Shown: positions 16,609 to 25,939, counted from the first letter of the stretch. The stretch: DNA of 64,000 bases from Gammaproteobacteria bacterium (GCA_013178375.1 JABLXQ010000022.1:31031-95030); one strand, 5' to 3'. Translations and numbers: made by a program. The notes: generated by a model from the sequence alone, not told the origin.

Positions 16609-17850
16609 ATGAGTAACGCTGTGAACAAGCGGCCATTCGATCTCGACGCCATCCGCGCCGACTTTCCCATCCTGCAGCAGCAGGTGAAGGGCAAGCCGCT
16701 GGTGTACCTGGACAACGCCGCCACCACGCAAAAGCCGCAGGTGGTGATCGATACCCTGAGCCGTTACTACAGCACCCTCAATTCCAATGTGCATCGCGGC
16801 GCCCACACGCTTGCCGATCTGGCCACGCGGGAATTCGAAGGCGCGCGGGAAACCGTGCAGCGCTTTCTGAATGCGCCCCACAGCCGTGAAATCATCTGGA
16901 CCCGCGGCACCACCGAAGGCATCAATCTGGTGGCACAGGGCTATGGCCGCGCCTTCCTGCGTCCCGGCGATGAAATCATCATCAGTGCGATGGAGCATCA
17001 TTCCAACATCGTGCCCTGGCAACTGGTGGCGCAACAGACCTGCGCCAACCTGCGGGTAATTCCGGTTACTGAAGACGCCGAGCTGGATCTGGACGCCTTT
17101 GAAAAACTGCTGAGCGAGAAAACGAAGATTGTGTCGCTGGTGCATGTATCGAATGCGCTGGGCACCATTAACCCGGTAAAACACGTCATAGAAAAAGCGC
17201 ACGCTGTCGGCGCCGTGGTGATGCTGGATGGCGCCCAGGCCACGCCGCACTGGGCTGTTGACGTGCAGGATCTGGATTGCGATTTTTATGCGTTCTCCGG
17301 CCATAAAGTGTTTGGCCCCACCGGTATCGGCGCGCTGTACGGCAAAACCCATCTGCTGGAAAAAATGCAGCCCTACCAGGCGGGCGGCGAGATGATCGAG
17401 CGGGTGACGTTTGAAAAAACCACCTTCAATGAACTGCCCTACAAGTTCGAAGCGGGCACGCCGAATATAGCCGATGCGATTGCGCTGGCGGCAGCCATCG
17501 ATTACCTCAACCAGTTCGACCGCACGCAACTGGCGCAACAGGAACACCTGCTGCTGCAGACCTGCCTTGAACGCGCCGCCGACATGCCGGAGATCCGCCT
17601 GATCGGCCGTGCCAAAGAAAAAGCCGGCGTATTTTCCTTCCTGCTGCAGGGCGCGCACCCGCACGACGTGGGCACGCTGCTGGATCAGCAGGGCGTCGCC
17701 GTGCGCACCGGCCACCATTGCGCCATGCCGGTGATGGACCGTTTCAATATTCCCGGCACCGTGCGTGCGTCCTTCGCTTTCTACAATACACTGGACGAAG
17801 TGGACCGCTTTTTCGCCGCGCTGGAAAAAGCCAAAACCTTTTTACTGTAA
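16609..17850 (+). CDS. sufS: Cysteine desulfurase SufS
   Basis: 413 residues, a group II aminotransferase-fold desulfurase. The PLP Lys is K233 in FSGHKVFGPTGIG. The persulfide Cys is C371 in TGHHCAMPVMDRF, in the short loop typical of SufS rather than IscS. The N-terminus (FPILQQQVKGKPLVYLDNAA) is diagnostic. It frees sulfur from cysteine and passes it to SufE, encoded three genes downstream. Confidence 0.98.
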   Translation: MSNAVNKRPFDLDAIRADFPILQQQVKGKPLVYLDNAATTQKPQVVIDTLSRYYSTLNSNVHRGAHTLADLATREFEGARETVQRFLNAPHSREIIWTRGTTEGINLVAQGYGRAFLRPGDEIIISAMEHHSNIVPWQLVAQQTCANLRVIPVTEDAELDLDAFEKLLSEKTKIVSLVHVSNALGTINPVKHVIEKAHAVGAVVMLDGAQATPHWAVDVQDLDCDFYAFSGHKVFGPTGIGALYGKTHLLEKMQPYQAGGEMIERVTFEKTTFNELPYKFEAGTPNIADAIALAAAIDYLNQFDRTQLAQQEHLLLQTCLERAADMPEIRLIGRAKEKAGVFSFLLQGAHPHDVGTLLDQQGVAVRTGHHCAMPVMDRFNIPGTVRASFAFYNTLDEVDRFFAALEKAKTFLL

Positions 17851-17863
17851 CGGAGTGGTTGTC

Positions 17864-18223
17864 ATGACCGTACAAACCTTCATTCCGGAAAAATCCCTAA
17901 CGCTGACACCGGCGGCGATCAGGCACATCGAAACCCAGGTGCAGGAACAATCGGGCGCCAAAGGCATGCGCGTCAGCGTCAAGCCCAGCGGCTGCTCCGG
18001 CTACATGTATGTGATGGATCTGGTGGACGACGTGAATCCCGACGACGTGCAGCTGAAAGCGTCCGATGCGCTCACCGTGTTCATCGACAAGTCCAGCCTG
18101 CCGGTATTGCAGGGCACTGAACTGGATTACGTGAAGCAGGGCCTGAATGCCACGCTGCAATTCCGCAACCCCAACGCCACATCAGAATGCGGCTGCGGCG
18201 AAAGTTTTTCGGTCACCAAATAG
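17864..18223 (+). CDS. sufA: A-type Fe-S carrier SufA
   Basis: 119 residues; the HesB/IscA fold starts at LTLTPAAIRHI. The three Cys ligands are in KPSGCSGYMY and the C-terminal SECGCGESF. GGAG lies about 8 nt before the ATG at 17864. The frame is open further upstream, but only inside sufS. It carries or delivers clusters built on SufBCD. Members of this subfamily have Tyr-Met in the SGCSGYMY loop. Confidence 0.95.
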   Translation: MTVQTFIPEKSLTLTPAAIRHIETQVQEQSGAKGMRVSVKPSGCSGYMYVMDLVDDVNPDDVQLKASDALTVFIDKSSLPVLQGTELDYVKQGLNATLQFRNPNATSECGCGESFSVTK

Positions 18224-18775
18224 ATGAATGCGGCGGTCGAACAGAGAATGGTGGCAGTGGAGCGGGATTGTCCCGCCCGCATGGTGCCGTCCGGCACGCC
18301 GATCACCTTGCCGAAAAATTCCTTCGTCACCATCACCCAGGCGCGCGGCGGCAATTACACCGTGAGCTACCGCGGCAACCTGGCGCGGGTGGACGGCATC
18401 GACGCCGACGCGCTGGGCCTGCAGCGGGAAGAAATCCACTACAGCGAAACCAGCGGTGACGTGCCGCAGGAAACCCACGTGTGGGACACCCTGCGCACGA
18501 TCTACGATCCGGAAATTCCGGTGAACATTGTTGACCTGGGGCTGGTGTATGGTGTCGCCATTGCAAAGAACGAAGCCGGGCACGACGTGGTGACTGTTAC
18601 CATGACCCTCACCTCGCCCACCTGCGGCATGGGCCAGGTGCTGGCCAACGACGTGCGCTACCGCGTCAGCAAGGTGCCCAATGTGGATGAAGTGATCGTG
18701 AACATCGTGTTCGATCCACCCTGGAACCGCGACAACATTTCCGACGAAGCCAAACTGGAACTGGGAATTTTCTGA
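18224..18775 (+). CDS. sufT: Putative Fe-S assembly protein SufT (MIP18/DUF59 family)
   Basis: 183 residues. The N-terminal beta-rich part (AVERDCPARMVPSGTPITLP) is specific to SufT. The C-terminal MIP18/DUF59 domain has DTLRTIYDPEIPVNIVDLGL, TLTSPTCGMGQVLA with the conserved Cys, and VFDPPWNRDNIS. SufT is an accessory factor for maturing Fe-S proteins under high cluster demand. The start is immediately after the sufA stop and the end abuts the sufE ATG (TGAATG). Confidence 0.95.
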   Translation: MNAAVEQRMVAVERDCPARMVPSGTPITLPKNSFVTITQARGGNYTVSYRGNLARVDGIDADALGLQREEIHYSETSGDVPQETHVWDTLRTIYDPEIPVNIVDLGLVYGVAIAKNEAGHDVVTVTMTLTSPTCGMGQVLANDVRYRVSKVPNVDEVIVNIVFDPPWNRDNISDEAKLELGIF

Positions 18776-19219
18776 ATGAGCACCAATCCGTTCGGCACCG
18801 ACATCAAGGACACCGACATTCTGGACGACCTCGGCTTCTTCGACGACTGGGAAGACCGCTACCGCTATATCATCGATCTGGGCAAGAAGCTGCCACCGAT
18901 GCCGGAAGCGCTGAAAACCGACGCCAATTTCGTGCACGGTTGCCAGAGCCAGGTGTGGATTCACGCCGACTATAACGCGGCGCACAACACGCTGGATTTT
19001 CTTGTGGATAGCGACGCTTTTATCGTGCGTGGCCTCGCCGCCATGGTGATGGCCGCGTTCAATCACCGCTCGCCGCAAGCCATTCTGGATTTCGACATCG
19101 ACACCTATTTCAAACAGACGCAACTGATCCAGCATCTGAGCCCCACCCGAGGCAACGGCCTGAAATCCATGGTGCGGAAAATCCGGCAGGCGGCAGAAGT
19201 AGCGCGCGCAGGGGCTTGA
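18776..19219 (+). CDS. sufE: Sulfur acceptor protein SufE
   Basis: 147 residues. The active-site Cys is C56 in FVHGCQSQVW; IIDLGKKLPPMPEALKTD and a C-terminal LSPTRGNGLKSMV are family hallmarks. It takes persulfide sulfur from SufS and passes it to SufB. It is last gene of the suf operon. A large nested inverted repeat begins one base after its stop and may end the transcript. Confidence 0.97.
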   Translation: MSTNPFGTDIKDTDILDDLGFFDDWEDRYRYIIDLGKKLPPMPEALKTDANFVHGCQSQVWIHADYNAAHNTLDFLVDSDAFIVRGLAAMVMAAFNHRSPQAILDFDIDTYFKQTQLIQHLSPTRGNGLKSMVRKIRQAAEVARAGA

Positions 19220-19220
19220 A

Positions 19221-19348
19221 GTGCAGGTGCCGGTCTGATGGTGTTGCAGTTCAGGACCGTCTGCGGCCATGGATGGCCGCAGACGAGCCTACAGGGATGT
19301 ACTCGTGGCGTGTCCTGAACTGCAACACCATCAGACCGGCACCTGCAC
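19221..19348. repeat. Nested inverted repeat, 128 bp, directly after sufE
   Basis: Outer arms of 37 bp are perfect inverted copies: 19221-19257 (starts GTGCAGGTGCCGGTCTGATG) and 19312-19348 (ends ACCGGCACCTGCAC). Inside, an inner perfect hairpin at 19258-19285 has 13-bp arms (CGTCTGCGGCCAT / ATGGCCGCAGACG) around GG. A 26-nt asymmetric segment with ACAGGGATGT follows before the right arm. The whole could fold as a cruciform or very stable RNA hairpin. It resembles dispersed extragenic palindromes of high-GC gammaproteobacteria, which is recollection rather than a search. There is no second copy in this window. Confidence 0.9.
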
Positions 19349-19418
19349 CAAACCCCGCTCCACATCCTGCACATACCCCGGCATAATTGCCCGATCCCCA
19401 CCCGCAACGGAGCCTGCC

Positions 19419-20006
19419 ATGCACCACCTGACCCGCCTCCTCACCACCCTGTTCGCCGCCATGTTGCTGTCCACGACCGCGCTCGCCGTCGAACTCACCG
19501 ACCAGACCATCCAGCAATGGGTCGGCGCCTACAAGGACGTGCTCGCCTTTTGCAAAGAGAAGGACAGGAAAGACCTGGAATTCATGGAACAGCCCGTCAC
19601 ACCGGACATGGCCAACTTGTTCACCGGCGCCATCACCCGCATGCAGGGCCAGCCCATTTATTCCGACTTCGCCGGCGTGCTGAGCAAGCACAACTACAAG
19701 AACCCGCTGGACTGGGCCGGCCAGGGTGACCGCATCATGGCCGCCACCATGGCCGTGCAACTGGACAAGTCCGGCAACGGCAACATCACCCCCGACCAGC
19801 GCGCGCGCATGCAACTGGCCCTGCAAGGCATGCAGAACAATCCCAATCTCACCCCGCAGCAAAAGGCCCAGATGCAGCAATTGATGGGAATGGGCAACCA
19901 GATGATTGATGTTGCACAGAAAGTTCCGCCGGCAGACAAGGCCGCCGTCCAGCGCAACGAAGCGCTGATCCGCTCCATCATGGTGGATGCCCGCCCCAAA
20001 AACTAA
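19419..20006 (+). CDS. Exported protein of unknown function
   Basis: 195 residues. The start at 19419 has GGAG 7 nt upstream and gives a signal peptide (MHHLTRLLTTLFAAMLL ... ALA). The mature part is helical: QTIQQWVGAYKDVLAF, a Met/Gln-rich central part (LTPQQKAQMQQLMGMG) and a charged end. One stretch, DKSGNGNITPDQRARM, resembles an EF-hand-like loop but lacks the full consensus. The reading frame extends upstream into the inverted repeat, which I take as chance. The family is not recognised; periplasmic location is likely. Confidence 0.75.
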   Translation: MHHLTRLLTTLFAAMLLSTTALAVELTDQTIQQWVGAYKDVLAFCKEKDRKDLEFMEQPVTPDMANLFTGAITRMQGQPIYSDFAGVLSKHNYKNPLDWAGQGDRIMAATMAVQLDKSGNGNITPDQRARMQLALQGMQNNPNLTPQQKAQMQQLMGMGNQMIDVAQKVPPADKAAVQRNEALIRSIMVDARPKN

Positions 20007-20133
20007 CTTGTTTCGCAGGCGGGAACCCCGCGTCCCGCCTGCTGGCCCTTCCCTTCTTCACCCCTGCCATTGCCAACCGGATTGACCGTCTATACTGACT
20101 AAACCGGAATCTTCGAGCCCAAAGAAAAAATCA

Positions 20134-22836
20134 ATGACTTGCACTTCTGCTTCAAGGTTGGAGATGTACCTTGAAAGGCGTGGTCCGCGTGTGCGTGTGG
20201 CGCAGCGCAGGCGGCGACTGCTCCCCTTCCTGGCCCTGACCTGGCTGCTGGCTGCTGTTGCCCCCGCTTTCGCGCTGGAATCCATCGTCGTCAACGACAT
20301 CGCCGATGACCACATCGTAGAAGCCAGGCACCTGGAAATTCTGCTGGACCCGGATGACAGCGTACGCATGGACGACCTGCTGCTGCCCAACGCCCCCGCG
20401 TTCACGCCCCTGCAGCAGGACGTGCTCAATCTGGGCCACACGGACGATTCCGTCTGGCTGCACCTGCGGGTGCAACCCGCCGCCGACACCCGCGACAATC
20501 TGGTCTGGCTGCTGCAACTGAAATATCCCCTGCTGGATCGTGTCGACATCCATCCCGTGCGCAACGGCAAGGCCGATCCGCCGTTCCGCATCGGCTACTC
20601 CATTCCCATGGCCGAACGGCCCATGCGTCACCGCTTTTTCGTTCAGCCCCTGCAAGTACAGCCGGGCGAGACACTGGATATCTACGTCAACATCATGCGC
20701 AAAGGCGGCGCCGTCCAGGCACCGATGAGCCTCTCCACGCCCGCCGCTTTCTTCCTGACCGAAACCGCGTCCAATCACATGATGGGCATCTATTTCGGCA
20801 TCATGATCGCGATGATCATCTACAACTTTTTCCTGTTGTTCAGCGTCGGCAACCGCTCCTATTTTTATTACATCGTCTACATCTGCTTCACCATCCTCAC
20901 CATCCAGTCCTTCACCGGCTACGGCTACCTGTTCCTGTGGCCCGACCAGCCCTGGCTGAACCAGTATGTCACCCAGCTGGTCGCCATCGGCGCAGTCATC
21001 AGCGGCGTGCTGTTCGCGCGCAACTTCATCAAGTTCGAACGCTATGGCGCCTGGATGAATCCGTTCACCAACGCCATCATCGGACTGGGTGTGCTGCTCG
21101 TCGTCGCACGCGTTCTCAGCGACCGGTTCCTCAGTCTTGAAATCGTCGCCTACTGCGGTCTGACCGTATTTTCAGCCCCGTTCATCGTCTTCCTCTGCTG
21201 GCGCCGGGGTTCGCGCCAGGCCGGCTTCTTCCTGCTGGCGTGGGGTTTGTTCCTGGCGGGCGCACTCATGTTCACCACCACACTGTTAGGGCTGCTGCCC
21301 AGCAACGTTCTCACCACCAACGGCATGATGATCGGCTCGGCGGCGGAAGTACTGCTGCTGTCGCTCGGTCTCGCCGACCGCATCAACCGCGAGCGCAAGG
21401 AAAAATACCAGGCACTGCAGGAACAGAACAAAGCCATCCTGCGCCTGAAGGAAGCCGAGGATCGCCTGATCCACCGCGCGCTGCACAACCGCACCACCGG
21501 CCTGCCCAACCGCAACTTCCTGCGCAACGCGCTGGACAACCTGATCACCGTGGAACAGGACAACCTGCAGTTCAGCCTGCTGCTGGTCAGCCTCAACAAT
21601 TTCCACGAGTTCAACAAGACGCTGGGCCACAGTAACGGCGACGCGATCCTGCGCATCATCACCGAACGCCTGAGCCTGCTCAGCCGCGACATGCCCGGCG
21701 CCATTGCCATCGAAAACACGCCGGACCGCAACCATTTCGTCGCCGGCGTGGAAGGCGTCACCTTCGCGTTGCTGCTGCAAGGTCCGTCCGGCAAGGAATT
21801 GCTGGAGCCGATTCACCGCTTTCTGCAGGATCTGGAAAAACCGTTCGAATACCACAACCTGACCCTGGACGTGGACGCCACCTGCGGCCTGGCCCACTTT
21901 CCGGATCACGGCACCACTAGCGAAAACCTGATGCGCAACGCGCATATTGCGCTGGAGGCGGCCAGCGGCAGCAAACAGAAGGTGGCACTGTATTCGCCGG
22001 AAATCGATCCCTACAACGCGCGCCGTCTGTCTCTGCTGGGCGAGCTGCGCCACGCCATCGAAAACAATTCACTGCAACTGTATTTCCAGCCACAGATTTC
22101 GCTGAAAGACTTTTCCGTGGCCGGCGCGGAAGTGCTGATCCGCTGGATTCACCCCGAGTACGGTTTCATTCCACCGGATGAATTCATTCCGCTGGCAGAA
22201 CGCACCGGCGTGATTCATCCGCTCACCTACTGGATCTGCAAGCACGCCTTTGCGTTCAAGCACAGCCTGGAAAGTCAGGGCATCGACATCCATCTATCGA
22301 TCAACATTTCCGCCCGCAATCTGCAGGACCCGCATTTCGTGCGTGAAGTGGCGCGGCTGGCGGATGAAGCCGGTATTTCGCTGAAACGCATCATCATGGA
22401 ACTGACGGAAACCGCCGTGATGACGGATCCTGAAGATGCGCTGCGGGTGATGACAGAATTGAACGGCCAGGGTGTCCGCCTGTCCATCGACGATTTCGGC
22501 ACAGGTTATTCATCGCTGTCGTATCTGAAACAGCTGCCGGTGGACGAAATCAAGATCGACCGCAGTTTCGTGATGGAAATGGCGAAAAACAACGACGATG
22601 AAGTAATCGTGCACACCACCCTGACCATGGGCCACAACCTGAGCATGGAAGTGGTGGCCGAGGGCATCGAGGATGCCATCACATTGCGCAAGCTGAAGGA
22701 TATGGGTTGCGATCTGGCGCAGGGATATCACATCGCCCGGCCGATGCCAGCGGCGGATTTCTTCACCTGGCTGGCGAAGTACCGGGCGTCACTGGCCAGC
22801 GAGCAGAATGTGATGGATGTGCGGCGGCAGGGGTAA
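20134..22836 (+). CDS. 7TM-DISM receptor with degenerate GGDEF and intact EAL (c-di-GMP phosphodiesterase)
   Basis: 900 residues. An Arg-rich start and a signal or anchor segment (LLPFLALTWLLAAVAPAFA) are followed by a 7TMR-DISMED2 extracytoplasmic domain at about 50-205, seven membrane helices at about 215-415 and a short coiled coil. The GGDEF domain at about 450-610 has its active motif replaced by VEGVTF (539-544), so cyclase activity should be lost. The EAL domain at about 635-880 is intact: EVL at 666, NISARN, ELTETAVM, SIDDFGTGYSSLSYL, EIKIDRSF, VAEGIE, QGYHIARPM. A start at 20164, with AAGG upstream, is also possible. Likely a ligand-gated phosphodiesterase. Confidence 0.92.
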   Translation: MTCTSASRLEMYLERRGPRVRVAQRRRRLLPFLALTWLLAAVAPAFALESIVVNDIADDHIVEARHLEILLDPDDSVRMDDLLLPNAPAFTPLQQDVLNLGHTDDSVWLHLRVQPAADTRDNLVWLLQLKYPLLDRVDIHPVRNGKADPPFRIGYSIPMAERPMRHRFFVQPLQVQPGETLDIYVNIMRKGGAVQAPMSLSTPAAFFLTETASNHMMGIYFGIMIAMIIYNFFLLFSVGNRSYFYYIVYICFTILTIQSFTGYGYLFLWPDQPWLNQYVTQLVAIGAVISGVLFARNFIKFERYGAWMNPFTNAIIGLGVLLVVARVLSDRFLSLEIVAYCGLTVFSAPFIVFLCWRRGSRQAGFFLLAWGLFLAGALMFTTTLLGLLPSNVLTTNGMMIGSAAEVLLLSLGLADRINRERKEKYQALQEQNKAILRLKEAEDRLIHRALHNRTTGLPNRNFLRNALDNLITVEQDNLQFSLLLVSLNNFHEFNKTLGHSNGDAILRIITERLSLLSRDMPGAIAIENTPDRNHFVAGVEGVTFALLLQGPSGKELLEPIHRFLQDLEKPFEYHNLTLDVDATCGLAHFPDHGTTSENLMRNAHIALEAASGSKQKVALYSPEIDPYNARRLSLLGELRHAIENNSLQLYFQPQISLKDFSVAGAEVLIRWIHPEYGFIPPDEFIPLAERTGVIHPLTYWICKHAFAFKHSLESQGIDIHLSINISARNLQDPHFVREVARLADEAGISLKRIIMELTETAVMTDPEDALRVMTELNGQGVRLSIDDFGTGYSSLSYLKQLPVDEIKIDRSFVMEMAKNNDDEVIVHTTLTMGHNLSMEVVAEGIEDAITLRKLKDMGCDLAQGYHIARPMPAADFFTWLAKYRASLASEQNVMDVRRQG

Positions 22837-22860
22837 TGCCTCATTGCGCCGTAGCGGCCG

Positions 22861-23379
22861 CTATTGATGTTCGACCATAATCAGCTTGCCGGTATCAAAT
22901 CCCAGCGCGGCGGCCTTCGCAATCAGCGCATTCAAGATGTTCTCATCCAGCGCCGGCGTTCGCGCCAGAATCCATAAATAGGATTTATCCGGCCCGCACA
23001 CCAGCGCGTACTGATAGTGTTCGTGGTCCAGCTCAATTACCACATAGGAACCGTAGAAAGGGCCGAAGAAGGAAACCTTCAGGTAACCCTGATCAGGCTC
23101 GCCGACAAAATACGCCTTGCCCTCGGCTTCTTCCCATTTATTTTCAGCAGCGGAAAATCCGCGATTGAGCACCCTGACGCCGCCATCATCGCGCAGGCTG
23201 TAGTCGGCGGTGATCTGGTTCAGGCCACGCTCAAACGAATGATCCAGCCGGGCGATTTCATACCACTTGCCCAGATAGCGTTCGACCTGGAAATTCTCCA
23301 CCGGTTTGACGTTGTCGGGCAAACCGACACAGCCGGTGAGGCAGGCAAGCAAAAGCAGCAGTAATCCGGATTTTTTCAT
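22861..23379 (-). CDS. blc: Bacterial lipocalin (Blc-like outer-membrane lipoprotein)
   Basis: About 172 residues. The start MKKSGLLLLLLACLTGC has GGGAG 8 nt upstream and gives a lipobox (LTGC). The lipocalin signature YLGKWYEIARLDHSFERG is clear, with later motifs QGYLKVSFFGPFYGSY and LDHEHYQYALVCGPDKSYLW. Blc proteins sit on the inner face of the outer membrane and bind fatty acids or lysophospholipids during envelope stress. The frame is open 22 codons upstream, but without signal character. Confidence 0.95.
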   Translation of the reverse strand: MKKSGLLLLLLACLTGCVGLPDNVKPVENFQVERYLGKWYEIARLDHSFERGLNQITADYSLRDDGGVRVLNRGFSAAENKWEEAEGKAYFVGEPDQGYLKVSFFGPFYGSYVVIELDHEHYQYALVCGPDKSYLWILARTPALDENILNALIAKAAALGFDTGKLIMVEHQ

Positions 23380-23450
23380 TGTTATCTCCCTGTCATCAGA
23401 CGGGCACAACGGCTGCGTGCATGCAGCGGCTTTAATACCCAACACCCACT

Positions 23451-23795
23451 TTAGCCCTTCATCACCTCATCCGTCCGCGCAGCCAGAATGAAATCCGTCT
23501 TGTGCAGCCCTCTTATCTTGTGGGTCCACCAGGTCACCGTCACCTTGCCCCATTCCGTCAGCAGCGCCGGATGATGTCCTTCCGCTTCCGCCAGCGCGCC
23601 CACCCGGTTGGTGAACGCCAGCGCGGCGGCAAAATCGGGAAAGGTGAATTTCCGCTCCAGCTGCAGAATCCCATCCCGCACCACCGGCGCCCAGCCCGGC
23701 AGTTGCCGCATGAACTGCGCCAGTTCCTCAGCACTCACATTGGGCGCATCCGCCCGGCAGGCTTCACACACCTGTTCACTCAGCTTCGTTGCCAT
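23451..23795 (-). CDS. phhB: Pterin-4a-carbinolamine dehydratase
   Basis: 114 residues. The PCD/DCoH fold is identified by [19 protein letters not shown], the catalytic [18 protein letters not shown] region (conserved His pair) and [17 protein letters not shown]. It recycles oxidised tetrahydrobiopterin or molybdopterin-type cofactors, usually for phenylalanine hydroxylase. No phhA is adjacent. It lies on the same strand as blc with about 70 nt between them. Confidence 0.93.
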   Translation of the reverse strand: MATKLSEQVCEACRADAPNVSAEELAQFMRQLPGWAPVVRDGILQLERKFTFPDFAAALAFTNRVGALAEAEGHHPALLTEWGKVTVTWWTHKIRGLHKTDFILAARTDEVMKG

Positions 23796-24064
23796 CTTGC
23801 GCTCTCCTTTCCTGTCATAACCAAACGTCCGCTCCGACGCCGGGTTCAGATTATTTGTTCATTCCGGCCTGCAATGGGCCGAATTTTCCGGGTGATGCCA
23901 CTATCCTTTCATTTGATCCGGGTTTCCAAACACCCGATTCAAACAACTGTTGGCTGCGCTGACGGCCAAAATGATCTCCCTTGCCAATGGCCGGGATTGG
24001 CCGCTCGTGCACACTCGCACACTTATAAAAGCCCCTCAACCGGAATCAAGAAGGAAGCAGTGCC

Positions 24065-25888
24065 ATGCCCCAGTACAAAGCGCCCCTGCGTGACATGAAC
24101 TTCGTCATGAATGAAGTGCTGGATTACCCCAGCCACTACGCCAAGCTGCCGTGCGCCGAGAATTCCACGCCGGACATGGTGGAAGCGATCCTGTCCGAGT
24201 GCGCGAAATTCTGCGAGCAAGTGCTGTCCCCCCTCAACCAGACCGGCGACGAGGAAGGCTGTCACTGGGAAAACGGCGACGTCACCACGCCGAAAGGTTT
24301 CAAGGATGCCTACGACCAGTTCTGCCAGGGCGGCTGGCAGGGTCTGTCGCACCCGGAAGAGTTCGGCGGCCAGGGCCTGCCCCTGTCGCTGTCCATCATG
24401 AAGTCGGAAATGATCGGCACCGCCAACTGGTCCTGGGGCATGTACCCCGGCCTCAGCCTGGGCGCCATGAACACCATTTTCATTCACGGCACTGTTGAGC
24501 AGAAACACCACTTCCTGCCGAAAATGGTGGAAGGCACCTGGTCCGGTACCATGTGTCTGACCGAACCCCAGTGCGGCACCGACCTGGGCCAGGTCAAAAC
24601 CAAGGCCGAGCCCCTGCCCAATGGCGCCTATGCTATTTCCGGCACCAAAATTTTCATTTCCGCCGGTGAACACGATCTGGCGGAAAACATCATTCACATC
24701 GTACTGGCGCGTCTGCCGGATGCACCTCCCGGCACCAAGGGCATCTCGCTGTTCATCGTGCCCAAGATCAAATGCGATCCCGCCGGCAACCTGGGCGCGC
24801 GCAACACCGTCACCTGCGGTTCCATCGAACACAAAATGGGTATTCGCGCCTCTGCCACCTGCGTGATGAATTTCGACAAGGCCGAAGGCTACCTGATCGG
24901 CCCGCCGAACAAGGGCCTGGAGTGCATGTTCACCTTCATGAACTCGGCGCGCGTGGGTACATCCTTGCAGGGCCTGGGCGCTGCAGAATTGTCTTATCAG
25001 GGCGCACTGCCGTATGCGAAAGAGCGTCTGTCCATGCGCTCCCTCAGCGGCAAAAAATTCCCCGACAAGGTGGCCGATCCGCTGATCGTGCACGGTGACG
25101 TGCGCCGCATGCTGCTGACCCAGAAAGCCTTCGCTGAAGGTGGTCGCGCCATGATTTATTACGCTGCCAAATTCACCGACCACCTGATCTTCGGCAAAAC
25201 CCAGGAAGAGAAGGACGAAGCCGACGACCAGCTGGGCTTCCTCACCCCGATCCTCAAAGCCTTCCTCACCGAGACCGGCCTGGAAGCAGCCAACCTCGGC
25301 ATGCAGGTGTACGGCGGCCACGGCTACATCAAAGAGTGGGGCATGGAGCAGATTGTGCGCGACACCCGCATCGCCACCCTGTACGAAGGCACCACCGGAA
25401 TCCAGGCGCTGGATCTGCTGGGGCGCAAGGTTCTGCTGGGCAAGATGAAGACGCTGAAAGCGTTCTCGTTCGAAGTGCTGAAGTTCTGCAAGGACAAGGG
25501 CCTGATCTCGAACAACCCGCACCGGAAGGAAATGAACAAATTCATCTGGCCGCTGGTGAAATACACCACCAACTGGCAGCAGTACAGCGTGCGTCTGGCG
25601 CTGCGGGCGCGCAAGAATTTCGACGTGGTAGGCTGCGCGTCGGTGGATTACCTGATGTATTCCGGTTACGTCAGCATGGCGTACTTCTGGGCAATGATGG
25701 CGCAGACCGCCTACGAAAAACTGGCAGCCGGCACTGATCAGCCGGAGTTCTACAAAGCCAAGATCCAGACCGCCGAATTCTATTTCGACCGTCTGCTGCC
25801 ACGCGCCCGGGCTCACGCCGAATGCATGATGGCTTCGCCAAAATCCCTGATGAAAATGAAGGAAGAAAACTTCTCGTTCCTGCAGTAA
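24065..25888 (+). CDS. Long-form acyl-CoA dehydrogenase (about 600 residues)
   Basis: 607 residues, longer than the 380-residue classical enzymes. The FAD/acyl-CoA core includes MCLTEPQCGTDLGQVKTKA and GTKIFISAGEHD (each in part). A catalytic Glu is probable in LYEGTTGIQALDLLGR. The C-terminal helical extension ends with FYFDRLLPRARAHAECM, as in the AcdH/DmdC-like subfamily with a PF12806-type tail. AAGGAAG lies upstream of the ATG. Expected role: first step of beta-oxidation of fatty acyl-CoA or a related thioester; the exact substrate cannot be read. A strong terminator follows. Confidence 0.93.
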   Translation: MPQYKAPLRDMNFVMNEVLDYPSHYAKLPCAENSTPDMVEAILSECAKFCEQVLSPLNQTGDEEGCHWENGDVTTPKGFKDAYDQFCQGGWQGLSHPEEFGGQGLPLSLSIMKSEMIGTANWSWGMYPGLSLGAMNTIFIHGTVEQKHHFLPKMVEGTWSGTMCLTEPQCGTDLGQVKTKAEPLPNGAYAISGTKIFISAGEHDLAENIIHIVLARLPDAPPGTKGISLFIVPKIKCDPAGNLGARNTVTCGSIEHKMGIRASATCVMNFDKAEGYLIGPPNKGLECMFTFMNSARVGTSLQGLGAAELSYQGALPYAKERLSMRSLSGKKFPDKVADPLIVHGDVRRMLLTQKAFAEGGRAMIYYAAKFTDHLIFGKTQEEKDEADDQLGFLTPILKAFLTETGLEAANLGMQVYGGHGYIKEWGMEQIVRDTRIATLYEGTTGIQALDLLGRKVLLGKMKTLKAFSFEVLKFCKDKGLISNNPHRKEMNKFIWPLVKYTTNWQQYSVRLALRARKNFDVVGCASVDYLMYSGYVSMAYFWAMMAQTAYEKLAAGTDQPEFYKAKIQTAEFYFDRLLPRARAHAECMMASPKSLMKMKEENFSFLQ

Positions 25889-25939
25889 TTCCTGCAGGCA
25901 TTTGCCGACTTCGTACTACCCACTCGCACTGGGTTTTAT

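Noticed and set aside
19269..19418. Upstream in-frame extension of the exported protein at 19419, starting inside the inverted repeat
   Set aside because: The extension lacks a ribosome-binding site and would bury the signal peptide; GGAG is correctly placed for 19419.
24023..25816. Long open frame (597 codons) on the strand opposite the acyl-CoA dehydrogenase gene
   Set aside because: It mirrors a clearly coding gene; composition is His/Gln/Gly-rich as expected from the complement of GC-rich codons, and no domain pattern is present.
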